A stretch of DNA of 64,000 nucleotides. Source: JADLDB01 sp040755835 (lineage in GTDB: Bacteria > Myxococcota > Myxococcia > Myxococcales > Myxococcaceae). The stretch is taken from contig JBFMAB010000091.1 of assembly GCA_040755835.1 (NCBI GenBank), positions 13,164 to 77,163 of the forward strand, written 5' to 3'. Numbering within the stretch: position 1 is the first letter of the stretch; each line of letters opens with the position of its first letter. Position numbers and translations under genes: made by a program. Below the pieces are notes generated by a model. The model made no database searches. It saw nothing but the letters and a program-made list of their open reading frames with translations, and was not told the DNA's origin. Shown here piece by piece: positions 1 through 8,316 of this stretch.

Positions 1-1092
1 GATACCCGCGGCCATCGCGAAGCTGCCGCCGAGCAGCAGCAGCGCCGGTACGGGGATCCGCTTGAGCGCGGCCACCGGCAGCGCGCCGCGAACGGCGAGG
101 AGCCCCGCGCCGAAGAGCGCTACCGCCGCCTCGTAGTGCTTCGCTTCGAACTTGAAGGGCAGCGACGCCTCGAGCGCCGCGCGCAGCGGATCGCCCAGCA
201 CCCACAGCGCCGCGGCGAGCAGGAAGACCTGCGCGACTTGCCGCTCCCGTGCGCTCATCGGCCCCAGCGCGTGCAGCTCCGCCACCAGCACCTCGCGGCC
301 CGCCGGGTCCGTCGGCGCGTCGCGCGCGCCCAGCCGCCACAGCACCAACCAGATGAGCGGCAGGAAGAGCGCCACGAAGGGCAGGGCGACCGCCGTGTAT
401 TCGAGGAAGCTCATGTCGTACTTGAGCTTCGCGGCGAGGTAGCCCACGAAGATGCTGTTGGTGGCGCTGCCGATTTTCGTGCCGATGCCGCCGACGTTCG
501 CCGCGTAGGCCACCGCCAGCATCAGCGCCGTCGCGTAGGTGCCCAGTTTCCTGCCCGCCCGCGCCTCCAGCTGCGTCACCACCGCGAGGCCGATGGGCAT
601 CATCATCACCGCGGTGGCGGTGTTGGAGATCCACAGGGAGATGGCCGCCGTCGCCACCAGCATGCCGAGCAACAGGCGCCGGGGCGACGCGCCGATCCGC
701 AGCATGATGTGGAGCGCGATGCGGCGGTGCAGGTTCCAGTGCTCCATGGCCGCGCCGATGGCCATGCCGCCCGCGAAGAGGAAGATGTACGCGTTGAGGA
801 ACTCGCCCGTCGTCTTGCCGGCGCTGCCCAGCGCACCCGTACCAAACACGTCAAGCGCCGGCCACGCCCCCAGCGGGATGAGCGCCGTCCAATGAATGGG
901 GATGGCCTCGGTGAACCACCAGATCGCCATCAACAGCGAGAAGCCCGCGGCGAGCGCGGGGCGGTGTCCGAAGGCATCGAGGTGGTGCAGCGGCGAGGGC
1001 ACCAGCACCACCAGCGCGCACACCAGCGGGCCCAGCACGAGCCCGGCGCGGCGGATGATGGGCGCGCCCTGGCCTGCCGCCTGGTCCGACAT
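1..1092 (-). CDS. DASS/SLC13-family anion symporter (partial, C-terminus outside window)
   Basis: Inner-membrane sodium-coupled dicarboxylate or anion transporter, read on the minus strand from an ATG at 1092 and still open at the left edge, so about 364 residues are present. The start reads MSDQAAGQG and leads into successive hydrophobic segments. The motif WISNTATAVMMMPIGLAV contains the SNT triad that binds Na+ and carboxylate in this family, and MAIWWFTEAIPIHWTALIPL is a typical DASS segment. It starts 2 bp after the stop of the coiled-coil gene, so the two are probably co-transcribed. The substrate (succinate, citrate, sulfate or other) cannot be told from the visible part. Confidence 0.85.
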   Translation of the reverse strand, partial: MSDQAAGQGAPIIRRAGLVLGPLVCALVVLVPSPLHHLDAFGHRPALAAGFSLLMAIWWFTEAIPIHWTALIPLGAWPALDVFGTGALGSAGKTTGEFLNAYIFLFAGGMAIGAAMEHWNLHRRIALHIMLRIGASPRRLLLGMLVATAAISLWISNTATAVMMMPIGLAVVTQLEARAGRKLGTYATALMLAVAYAANVGGIGTKIGSATNSIFVGYLAAKLKYDMSFLEYTAVALPFVALFLPLIWLVLWRLGARDAPTDPAGREVLVAELHALGPMSARERQVAQVFLLAAALWVLGDPLRAALEASLPFKFEAKHYEAAVALFGAGLLAVRGALPVAALKRIPVPALLLLGGSFAMAAGI

Positions 1093-1094
1093 CC

Positions 1095-1463
1095 CTAGCG
1101 CTTGCCGCCCTTCGACTGCGCCAGCTCTTCCTGCAGCCGGCGCTTCTCGAGCTCGAGGGTGACGATCTGCCGCGACAGCTCGGCGGCGCTCTCGGCCTGC
1201 GTGTCACAGGAGGCCTGCTGCTCCTCGAGCTTCTTCTGCGCCGCTTTCAGCTGCGCCTTGACCTCGTCGTTCGCCTTGAGCGCGGTGGCGGTGCGCTGGC
1301 GCTCGGCCTCGACGCGCGAACGGCCGAGCATCAGCACGACGATGGTGAGGGTGATGGACGCGGCCAGCAGCATCCACGGCAGCGGCGACGGGCGCGGACG
1401 CCGGGCCCCGATGGCCGGCATCTCCAGCGACTCGCGGCGGACTTCGTCCCAGGGGCTGCTCAT
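1095..1463 (-). CDS. Membrane-anchored coiled-coil protein, unknown function
   Basis: A 122-residue protein. An N-terminal basic cytoplasmic stretch of about 28 residues is followed by one transmembrane helix (about 29-46, WMLLAASITLTIVVLMLG) and then a long charged heptad-like region rich in E, K, Q and A, ending in KGGKR. This predicts a single-pass protein with a coiled coil on the far side of the membrane. I recognise no family. It lies 2 bp before the DASS transporter and about 12 bp after the SRAP gene on the same strand, so all three may share a transcript. High third-position GC and tight packing support it as real. Confidence 0.65.
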   Translation of the reverse strand: MSSPWDEVRRESLEMPAIGARRPRPSPLPWMLLAASITLTIVVLMLGRSRVEAERQRTATALKANDEVKAQLKAAQKKLEEQQASCDTQAESAAELSRQIVTLELEKRRLQEELAQSKGGKR

Positions 1464-1475
1464 GTGGGCGTAAGC

Positions 1476-2162
1476 CTACAGCAAGCTGAGCTGAACCGTG
1501 CGCGCCGGTTCGAGGCAGGCGGGATCGTCCGCCGTGGCGTCGTTCACGTGCGGCGTCACCGCGTACTCGGCGAGCGGCGCGCCGTCCCACGGGCGGAGGA
1601 GCCGCTGGAGCGACGCGAGGTCGGTGCCGGTGCCCGACAGCCATTCCTCTCGGCCGGCCTCGTCGAGGAAGACGGGCATGCGGCCGTGGATCGACGCCAC
1701 CAGCGGGTTTGACGCGCTGGTGACGACGGTGAAGGTGACGACGTCGAGCCCGTCGGGCGAGCGCCAGCGGCTCCACAGGCCCGCCATCGCGAGCAGCTCA
1801 CCGGACGCGGCGTGGATGAAGTGGGGCTGGCGTGCGCGGCCCTCTCGCTTCCACTCGTAGAAGCCGTCGCACGGCACGAGGCAGCGGTGGTCGGGCAGAA
1901 GCTCCCTGAAGGCGCTACGCGTGGCGAGCGTCTCGGCGCGCGCGTTGATCAGGCGCGAGGCCACCTTCGCGTCCCTCGCCCAGCGCGGCAAGAGGCCCCA
2001 GCGGGCGATGGTGAGGGACTTCGGCGCCGCGTCGATGATGATGGGTGCGGCCTGCAGCGGCGCGATGTTGAAGCGCGGCGGCAGCACCTCGGGAACTTCC
2101 TCGAGGTGGAAGACCCTCCGGAGCTCGGCCGGCGAGGCCTTGAGCACGTAGCGGCCGCACAT
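1476..2162 (-). CDS. SRAP-family abasic-site DNA-protein crosslink protein (YedK/HMCES)
   Basis: A 228-residue SOS response-associated peptidase-like protein. The family shields abasic sites in single-stranded DNA by forming a thiazolidine crosslink through Cys2. All hallmark residues are visible: MCGRY at the N-terminus (Cys2 after Met removal), NARAE with N73, FYEW with the catalytic Glu103, and HGRMP with His159. The length matches the family (about 220-230), and the ATG directly before CGR fixes the start, because Cys2 must become N-terminal. It is preceded by a perfect 9-bp inverted repeat. No LexA box of a kind I can recognise is present. Confidence 0.93.
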   Translation of the reverse strand: MCGRYVLKASPAELRRVFHLEEVPEVLPPRFNIAPLQAAPIIIDAAPKSLTIARWGLLPRWARDAKVASRLINARAETLATRSAFRELLPDHRCLVPCDGFYEWKREGRARQPHFIHAASGELLAMAGLWSRWRSPDGLDVVTFTVVTSASNPLVASIHGRMPVFLDEAGREEWLSGTGTDLASLQRLLRPWDGAPLAEYAVTPHVNDATADDPACLEPARTVQLSLL

Positions 2163-2187
2163 GAAGCGGAGTGTACGACGTCTTCCC

Positions 2188-2214
2188 TGAATCCCCTGGG
2201 GACATGGGGATTCA
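2188..2214 (-). terminator. Perfect 9-bp hairpin between two minus-strand genes
   Basis: The arms TGAATCCCC (2188-2196) and GGGGATTCA (2206-2214) are exact inverted complements around a 9-nt loop. The hairpin sits between the stop of the 193-residue gene (2217) and the start of the SRAP gene (2162). It can act as a weak terminator for the first or as an operator or leader structure for the second. No T-tract follows, so termination is an inference. Confidence 0.45.
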
Positions 2215-2216
2215 CG

Positions 2217-2798
2217 TCACCCGACGATCGCCCAGGGCTCGTCGTGCCCGGGGCTCGCGAGGAAAACGAAGTCGTCCGTCACCGGGAGCGCGGCGAATGC
2301 GGGCTCGGCGCGCAGGCGCGGGAGGGCCGCGCGGAGCCAGACCAGAGTCCGCAGCACCAGCGCGCGGGCCAGCGCCTCGCCGTCGGGCGAGTCGTGGAAC
2401 GCCTCGTCTTTGCCCAGCGCGGCGAGGTGCTCACCGACGACGCAGAGCGCGAACGCGGCGTGCTCGCGGAACAGCCGGGCGCCGCGGCGCAGCGAGTCGC
2501 CGTCGCGCTTCACCTCGGCCAGCCCGTCGGCCCACACGTCCTGCGGAAGGTGCGGGGCGATCTCCGCGCCGGCGTAATACAGGGAGACGGCGGCGAGGCG
2601 CGCGCCGGCCGGCGCCTTCGTCATCGCGCGCGTCCAGTCGGCGAGCGAGGTGCGCAGCTCGTCCAGCACGCGCGCCGCTTCCCGCGCGTCGTCGAGCGCC
2701 GACCAGTTCTCCCGCCAGGGCGACGGCAGCGCATCGAGGCGGGGACGCAGCGCGGCCAGCGCCTCGTCGGGGTGCTCGATGTCCACGCGCGTCCACAT
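2217..2798 (-). CDS. Hypothetical protein (193 aa)
   Basis: A soluble, mostly alpha-helical protein of 193 residues starting at an ATG (MWTRVDIEHPDEALAAL). It has no signal peptide, membrane helix or motif that I recognise. Leu/Ala/Arg-rich helices dominate, and a short hydrophobic patch is seen around residues 145-155. It is divergent from the lipase maturation factor gene (65 bp between starts) and 54 bp upstream of the SRAP gene. Typical high-GC3 codon use suggests a real gene of lineage-restricted type. No function is assigned. Confidence 0.6.
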   Translation of the reverse strand: MWTRVDIEHPDEALAALRPRLDALPSPWRENWSALDDAREAARVLDELRTSLADWTRAMTKAPAGARLAAVSLYYAGAEIAPHLPQDVWADGLAEVKRDGDSLRRGARLFREHAAFALCVVGEHLAALGKDEAFHDSPDGEALARALVLRTLVWLRAALPRLRAEPAFAALPVTDDFVFLASPGHDEPWAIVG

Positions 2799-2862
2799 CG
2801 CGCCAGACGCTACTCCGGTCCGTCTCTGGTGGCCTCACTCGATCGCGCCCGCCGGCCGTCGT

Positions 2863-4305
2863 ATGCAGGTGAGCGTGCAGCTCACCCGGCGGCTCTTCTT
2901 CGCGCTGTTCGGCCTGACGGCGCTCACCGCCGTGGGGAGCTTCTGGTGGCAGCTGCCCGGGCTCGTCGGGCGCAACGGCATCGCGCCGGCCAGCCAGTAC
3001 GTCGAGGCGCTGCGCCGCGCGAAGGACGTTCGCTTCCTGGACGTGCCGACGCTGGCGTGGCTATCGAGCGGCGACTGGCTGCTCCACGTCCTGTGCGCCC
3101 TCGGCGTCGCGAGCGCCCTGGCGCTCATCGCCGGCGCCGCGCCGCGGCTCGCCAGCTTCGTCCTGTGGGCCAGTTGGCTGTCGCTGACGCAGGTGTGTCA
3201 CCCGTTCCTCGACTTCCAGTGGGACATTCTCCTCACCGAGACGGCGTTCTTCGCCGGCTTCTACGCACCCGGCGGCTGGCGCGCGCGCTGGGACGACGAG
3301 CCGCACCCGGTCGCGACGTTCCTCATGGCGTGGCTCGCCTGCAAGGTGACGCTGGAGTCGGGCATCGTGAAGTTGGCCAGCGGCGATCCGTCGTGGCGCG
3401 ATCTCACCGCGCTCACGTACCACTGGTGGACGCAGCCGCTGCCCACGTGGTCGAGCTTCCTCTTCGCGGGGCTGCCGCTGGGCGTGCAGGAGGCGCTGTG
3501 CGCGGTGATGTTCGTGCTCGAACTGCCGATTCCGTTGATGGCGCTCGGGCCGCGCCGGCTGCGGCTGGTGGCGGCCATGGGGTTGATGGCGCTGCAGGTG
3601 GGGCTGTTCGCCGCCGGCAACTACAGCTTCTACAACGTGCTCACCTTCGTCCTCGCCGTGCCGCTGCTCGACGATGAGGCGCTGCGCCGCGTCGCGCCCG
3701 CGTGGACGATGATGGCGCACCCCGCGCCGCCGCCGCGCATGGGCCGGGTGGGCCGAGTCGTCGCGCTCGTGGTGGTGGCGCTGGGCGTGGGCATGTTCCT
3801 GCGCAGCAGCCTCGCGCCGACGGCCGCGGGCCCGGTGCTGTCGGCGGTGTCGCGCTTCGAGACGATCAACGCGTACGGCGCGTTCGCGTGGATGACGAAG
3901 ACACGTCCGGAGATCATCCTCGAAGGCACTGACGACGGCGTCACCTGGCGCGCGTACGAGTTCCCGTACAAGCCCGGCCGCGTCGATCGCCGCCCCGGTT
4001 TCGTCGCGCCGTGGCAACCGCGGCTCGACTGGCAGATGTGGTTCGCCGCGCTCGGTGAGTGCAGCGAGAACCCGTGGCTGCTCAACCTCCAGCGCCGCCT
4101 GCTCGAAGGCTCGCCAGAGGTGCTCGCGCTCTTCGACGGCAATCCGTTTCCGGCCGCGCCGCCGAAGGCGTTGCGCAGCACGATCTTCGAGTACCGCTTC
4201 GCGCGGTGGAGCGAGCAGGGCGTCTGGTGGACGCGCACCGAGAAGGGCCCGTACTGCCCCGCGGTGGCGCTCGGCGCGCAGGGACAGCTCGTTCGCGCGC
4301 CGTGA
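2863..4305 (+). CDS. Lipase maturation factor family membrane protein
   Basis: A 480-residue polytopic membrane protein resembling lipase maturation factor (LMF1-like) proteins. These are ER proteins in animals, where they help fold lipases; bacterial homologues are poorly understood. Visible features are an N-terminal hydrophobic helix (RLFFALFGLTALTAVGSF), the family-typical stretch FLDFQWDILLTETAFFAGF, then GIVKLASGDPSWRDLTALTY and HWWTQPLPTW. About seven hydrophobic segments fill the N-terminal two thirds. The C-terminal third is soluble, with WRAYEFPYKPG and PRLDWQMWFAALG, a pairing also typical of the family. The ATG at 2863 places the first helix at the N-terminus. The upstream in-frame extension is composition-biased and overlaps the divergent gene, so it is not used. 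Confidence 0.85.
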   Translation: MQVSVQLTRRLFFALFGLTALTAVGSFWWQLPGLVGRNGIAPASQYVEALRRAKDVRFLDVPTLAWLSSGDWLLHVLCALGVASALALIAGAAPRLASFVLWASWLSLTQVCHPFLDFQWDILLTETAFFAGFYAPGGWRARWDDEPHPVATFLMAWLACKVTLESGIVKLASGDPSWRDLTALTYHWWTQPLPTWSSFLFAGLPLGVQEALCAVMFVLELPIPLMALGPRRLRLVAAMGLMALQVGLFAAGNYSFYNVLTFVLAVPLLDDEALRRVAPAWTMMAHPAPPPRMGRVGRVVALVVVALGVGMFLRSSLAPTAAGPVLSAVSRFETINAYGAFAWMTKTRPEIILEGTDDGVTWRAYEFPYKPGRVDRRPGFVAPWQPRLDWQMWFAALGECSENPWLLNLQRRLLEGSPEVLALFDGNPFPAAPPKALRSTIFEYRFARWSEQGVWWTRTEKGPYCPAVALGAQGQLVRAP

Positions 4306-4327
4306 AGCGCCCAGGCCTTCACCGCTT

Positions 4328-4349
4328 CCATCACCGCGCCTTGTGATGG
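4328..4349 (+). other. Small inverted repeat between lipase maturation factor and lipoprotein genes
   Basis: CCATCAC (4328-4334) and GTGATGG (4343-4349) form a 7-bp stem with an 8-nt loop, 22 bp after the upstream stop codon. It could be a weak terminator or a protein-binding site. No T-tract follows. Confidence 0.3.
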
Positions 4350-4424
4350 TCGCGTTGAAATGACTCGCATCAACGCACGCCGCGGTGGAACCGCATCCAC
4401 TGAAGCCATCTCAAGGAGGGCATC

Positions 4425-5927
4425 ATGGGCAGCTTCGTGCGGGTGATGGCAATGGCGATCGCGGTGGTGTTGGCGTCGTGCGGCGGTTGCGGCGGCAGCA
4501 AGACGACGCTGGTGTACGGGCGGCTCATCGACTCGCAGGGCCAGACGCCGGCGTTCGCGGGCGAGGTGGTGGTCGGCGAGAGAAAGGTGTCCACCAACGA
4601 GTCGGGCTTCTTCACCATCGAGGTGCCGTCGGACGTCGAGTCGCAGCTGCACGCGCACGTCCCCGGCTATGCGCCGACCGTGAAGGTGTTCACCGCGCCC
4701 TCGGAGAGCAGCACCTTCGTGCAGGTGACGATGCTGCGGTGGGACGCCACCACGCAGATCGACGCGGCGGCCGGCGGCAGCATCTCGACGGGCGGCACCA
4801 CCATCACCTTCCCGGCGAACGCCATCGACGCGACCGGGCAGGTGACGGTGAACCTGGCGCACCTCGATCCGTCGGACCCGGGCGAGCGCGCGGCGTTTCC
4901 CGGCGGCTTCGTCACCAGCGACGGCAAGCTGCTCGAGAGCTTCGGCGCGGTGGCCATCGAGGTGGAGGACTCGGCCGGCAAGCCGGTGAACCTGAAGCGC
5001 GGCCAGTCGGCGTCGGCGCAGCTCGCGGTGACCGGCAGCCCGGCCGACTCGGTGCCCATGTGGTACTTCGACGAGGCGAGCGGCCGCTGGAAGGAAGAGG
5101 GCGCGGCGAGCCACTGCGCGTCGGGCACCTGCACCGCGTCGCTGCCGCACCTCTCGTGGTGGAACGCGGACCAGGTCGTCGAGACGTCGTGCCTCAAGGC
5201 CTGCGCGAAGACGGCCGCCGGCGATCCCGCGGTGGGCGTGTCGCTGGAGGCGCGCGGCGTCGACTACAACGGCTCGAGCTACGGCACGACGGGCTACGAC
5301 GGCTGCGCGTGCCTCGACGTGCGCAAGGGCAGCCAGGTGGAGATCGTCGGCGTCACCTCCGGCGGCATCATCGGCCCGGTGACCGAGAGCACCTCGGGCT
5401 CGCAGATGACGTGCTCGTCCGGCGGCTGCCCGTCGCTCACCAACCCGCTCACCATCGAGACGCCGAAGTTCCAGGCGATCCTCACCTGGCTGGAGAACCC
5501 GTCGGATCTCGACTCGCACTTCACGGGCCCCTGCGAGACTGGCGCGACCGGCTGCGTCGATGGGCGCTTTCACATCTCCTACAGCGAGCGCGGCAGCCTG
5601 ACGGAGTCGCCGTACGCGTACCTCGACACCGACGACACCACCGGCTTCGGTCCGGAGATCACCACGCTGACGCGCTGCAAGGCCGGCGTGTACCGCTTCT
5701 CGGTGCACCTGTACTCCGGCGAGCCGGGGCTCGAGGCGTCGCACGCGAAGGTGTCGCTGCTGCTCACCGACGGCACGCTGACCGAGCGCATCGTGCCGAC
5801 CAGCAACCCCAGCGCATCGGTGGTGTGGACGGTGGGCGATCTCGACTGCAACGCGAACTGCGCGTGCACCTGGAAGCTCGTCGACACCTTCGTCGATCCG
5901 ACCGACACGACGCCGTACGATCCATGA
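4425..5927 (+). CDS. Secreted lipoprotein with carboxypeptidase-regulatory-like and ZU5/FAM171-like domains
   Basis: A 500-residue predicted lipoprotein. Its signal peptide ends in the lipobox L-A-S-C (Cys19) followed by GGCGG, so it is probably anchored in the outer or inner membrane. After the anchor, residues about 30-105 look like a carboxypeptidase-regulatory beta-sandwich (VYGRLIDSQGQTP to VPGYAPTVKVF). Residues about 120-250 resemble ZU5/FAM171-type domains (GGSISTGGTTITFPANAI). A late block, NPSDLDSHFTGPCETG, recalls DUF2135/YfaP-like beta domains. Cysteines in the second half suggest disulfides. A strong Shine-Dalgarno (AAGGAGGG, about 5 nt spacing) fixes the ATG. The gene stands alone, and a surface-adhesive or ligand-binding role is inference. 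Confidence 0.75.
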   Translation: MGSFVRVMAMAIAVVLASCGGCGGSKTTLVYGRLIDSQGQTPAFAGEVVVGERKVSTNESGFFTIEVPSDVESQLHAHVPGYAPTVKVFTAPSESSTFVQVTMLRWDATTQIDAAAGGSISTGGTTITFPANAIDATGQVTVNLAHLDPSDPGERAAFPGGFVTSDGKLLESFGAVAIEVEDSAGKPVNLKRGQSASAQLAVTGSPADSVPMWYFDEASGRWKEEGAASHCASGTCTASLPHLSWWNADQVVETSCLKACAKTAAGDPAVGVSLEARGVDYNGSSYGTTGYDGCACLDVRKGSQVEIVGVTSGGIIGPVTESTSGSQMTCSSGGCPSLTNPLTIETPKFQAILTWLENPSDLDSHFTGPCETGATGCVDGRFHISYSERGSLTESPYAYLDTDDTTGFGPEITTLTRCKAGVYRFSVHLYSGEPGLEASHAKVSLLLTDGTLTERIVPTSNPSASVVWTVGDLDCNANCACTWKLVDTFVDPTDTTPYDP

Positions 5928-6004
5928 CCGCGCCGTCACGCTTCGGCGCACTGTTCTCGAGAATGGGGACAACCAGCCGGGGTTGATGTCAGACAATTCG
6001 GTTC

Positions 6005-8251
6005 ATGGGCAACGACATCAACGGCACGAGCAACCGGACGACCCGTACCGACCCCACTCCCCGACGCGAACCGGTGGCCCCGCGGACCGATCCGGTCCGG
6101 CCTCCGGCCGAGGCGCAGAAGCAGGCGCCGCTGCAGATCCGCGACGGGTTCACCGCCACCCCGACGCCGCCCGTCAGCATCGACGCGTCATTGCCGCAGG
6201 TGACCAGTGACGCGCCGGTCTACGGCGTGCGCGGCATCCAGGCGCAGCAGGGCCTCACCGGCCAGGCGCCGGTGGGTGACGTGGCCGGGATCGGCCGGCG
6301 CGCGAGCGATTACCGCTTGAGCGAGACCGAGCGCACGGCCGCGACGCGGCAGCTGGGCGATCTCGCCGCGGCCGGCAGCACCGCCGCCGTCGACGCGCTC
6401 CGCCGCCTGCACACGGACACCGCCGCGAAGGAGGTGCTGCGCGCACCGGGCGACTCTCTGACGGCCGAGGACTACCGGCGCGCCGCCGAGGTGGGCGCGC
6501 GCGACGCCGTCGTGCAGGCGCAGCTGCAGGCGCGGGTGGCCGCCGGCGACCCGAAGGCCATCGACGGCATCTCCAGGGCGGTTCGCCTCGGCGCGCCCGG
6601 CCGCGACGTGTACACCGGCATGCTGGCCTCGGCGCCGTCGGGCGCGCTGACGCAGGCGGCCTACGACGTGCTGGGCGTCTCGGCCGGGCAGGGAAACCGC
6701 GCGGCCTTCGAGCGGCTGCGCACGGACGCCTCCGCGGGCGTCGCTGGCGCCGTCGGCGGCCTCGAGCGCATGGCCGAGCGCGGCATCTCCGCCAGCCACC
6801 GGGACCAGGCCCGCGACGCGCTCGCGACCGCCGCGCAGACCAACCCCGCGGCGATGGACACGCTGCGCCGCATGCACACCGAGCGGAACTCCCGCCGCGA
6901 GGTGGACGGCGTGGACACGTACTTCAACGCGACGGCGCGCCTCACGGACTCCGCGCGCGTGGCGACCGAGGTGCGCGGCATGGCGGAGCGCGGCGAGCTC
7001 GCCACCTTCATCCGCCAGACCGAGCCCGCCTCGCAGCTCGCGGCCGATCCGCTTCGCAGCGAGCTGATGCGCGCGGCCGAGGGCAACCCGGTGGTGCGGC
7101 AGGCGCTCGAGGAGGGCCTGGGCCGCGCCGACCGCGCCGGCAACGCCGTCCTCCGCGAGTACGCGGAGTCCGACATCCAACTCGCCGCGACGCAGGTGAT
7201 GCGGGAGATCCAGCGCCGGGCCGAGACGGACCCGGACATGAAGCGCCTCAACGATCTCCTCCAGGTCGCGCACCGCTGCGCGACCGATCCGGATTTCGCG
7301 AGGACGATCGACCGGGCGGAGCTGCAGCGGCAGCTGCAGGAGGTCATGGACAACCCGTCGGTGCAGCGGCAGATGACGGAAATCCGCGCGCAGTCCGACC
7401 TGCTGGGCGTCGGTGATCGCCTCGCGGAGCGCCTCGAGAGTCCTGCGTACCAGGACCGGCTGAGGCTCATGTCGCCCGAGCGCCGCGAGGCGACGCTGCG
7501 GGCCGACCTCGCCCAGCTGGCGCGCGTCGATCCCGCCCGGGCCCAGGGGATCGCCGCCCGCATGGCCGCCCGTGAGATCCAGGCGGACCCGATCGGCTCG
7601 CTCGCGCGGCTGCCCGAGGATCAGCGGCGCGCGGCCATCGAGAGGCTCGCGCCGGAGCTCGGGATCGATCCCTCGCGCCTCGGGCAGATCTGCCAGTCCA
7701 TCGTCGACGCGCAGCGCGCGGGCACGACGATCCCCGGCATCGAGTCGCTGCTGTCCAACCTGCCGGCGGCCGAGCGCGCCAGTCTCGTCAGCAAGCTGGG
7801 CACCGCCGGCAACCTCGCCAACGGCCTCGCGGCGGCGGTCTCGGTCGCGGGCCTCGTGGACTCGGTGGCCGCGGGCGACATTGTCGGCGCGGTGGCGAAC
7901 GGGGCGAACTTCACCGCGTCGGTCTCCACGATCCTCTCCAACGCGAGCGGCGCCTTCCTGCAGAACGCCGCCAGGTGGGGCGGCGTCGTCGGCAACGCCG
8001 TCGGCGGCGTGGTGAGCGGTTACACCGCGTACCAGGAGGCGATGCGCGGCGACTACGTGGGCATGGCGGGTTCGGGCCTGACGGCGGCCGGTTCGCTCAT
8101 GGTGGCCGGCAGCCCGCTGGGTGGCCCGTCGGCCCCGGCCTGGGCGGTCGCCGGCGTCGCGCTCATGGCGACGGGCTCCGTCGTCAACTGGTTCAGCGAA
8201 GACGACGTGCAGAGCTTCGCGCGCAACAGCGGCCTCTTGCGGCGCGAGTAG
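6005..8251 (+). CDS. Large helical protein with hydrophobic C-terminal domain; candidate pore-forming toxin or effector
   Basis: A 748-residue protein of unknown family. Residues 1-60 are Pro/Thr/Arg-rich and disordered-looking, without a Sec signal. Residues about 85-600 are a long run of amphipathic Ala/Arg/Glu helices with repeat-like phrases (TDTAAKEVLRAPGD, LRRMHTERNSRRE). From about residue 600, Gly/Ala-rich hydrophobic helices appear (LANGLAAAVSVAGLVDSVAAG, WGGVVGNAVGGVVSGYTAY, GVALMATGSVVNWF) before a short polar tail. The shape recalls colicin-like or type VI pore-forming effectors, but this is inference and no catalytic motif is seen. No immunity-like gene adjoins on the same strand. 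No Shine-Dalgarno precedes the ATG at 6005; it is the first Met of the open frame. Confidence 0.8.
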   Translation: MGNDINGTSNRTTRTDPTPRREPVAPRTDPVRPPAEAQKQAPLQIRDGFTATPTPPVSIDASLPQVTSDAPVYGVRGIQAQQGLTGQAPVGDVAGIGRRASDYRLSETERTAATRQLGDLAAAGSTAAVDALRRLHTDTAAKEVLRAPGDSLTAEDYRRAAEVGARDAVVQAQLQARVAAGDPKAIDGISRAVRLGAPGRDVYTGMLASAPSGALTQAAYDVLGVSAGQGNRAAFERLRTDASAGVAGAVGGLERMAERGISASHRDQARDALATAAQTNPAAMDTLRRMHTERNSRREVDGVDTYFNATARLTDSARVATEVRGMAERGELATFIRQTEPASQLAADPLRSELMRAAEGNPVVRQALEEGLGRADRAGNAVLREYAESDIQLAATQVMREIQRRAETDPDMKRLNDLLQVAHRCATDPDFARTIDRAELQRQLQEVMDNPSVQRQMTEIRAQSDLLGVGDRLAERLESPAYQDRLRLMSPERREATLRADLAQLARVDPARAQGIAARMAAREIQADPIGSLARLPEDQRRAAIERLAPELGIDPSRLGQICQSIVDAQRAGTTIPGIESLLSNLPAAERASLVSKLGTAGNLANGLAAAVSVAGLVDSVAAGDIVGAVANGANFTASVSTILSNASGAFLQNAARWGGVVGNAVGGVVSGYTAYQEAMRGDYVGMAGSGLTAAGSLMVAGSPLGGPSAPAWAVAGVALMATGSVVNWFSEDDVQSFARNSGLLRRE

Positions 8252-8255
8252 CCCA

Positions 8256-8310
8256 CCTCGTCGGCGGGCGGCCCCGGTGTTTGCAGTCGGGGCGCGGCTC
8301 GCCTACGAGG
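8256..8310 (+). promoter_or_regulatory. Long GC-rich hairpin overlapping the RBS of the DprE1-like gene
   Basis: The left arm starts CCTCGTCGGCGGGC and the right arm ends GCTCGCCTACGAGG. Outer pairs and an inner CCCCG/CGGGG block give about 19 base pairs with small mismatches around an 11-nt loop. It begins 4 bp after the upstream stop codon and its 3' arm contains the purine run (ACGAGG-GG) that would serve as ribosome binding site for the start at 8317. It may act as terminator, as an RBS-masking structure, or both. There is no T-tract. Confidence 0.45.
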
Positions 8311-8316
8311 GGCCGC

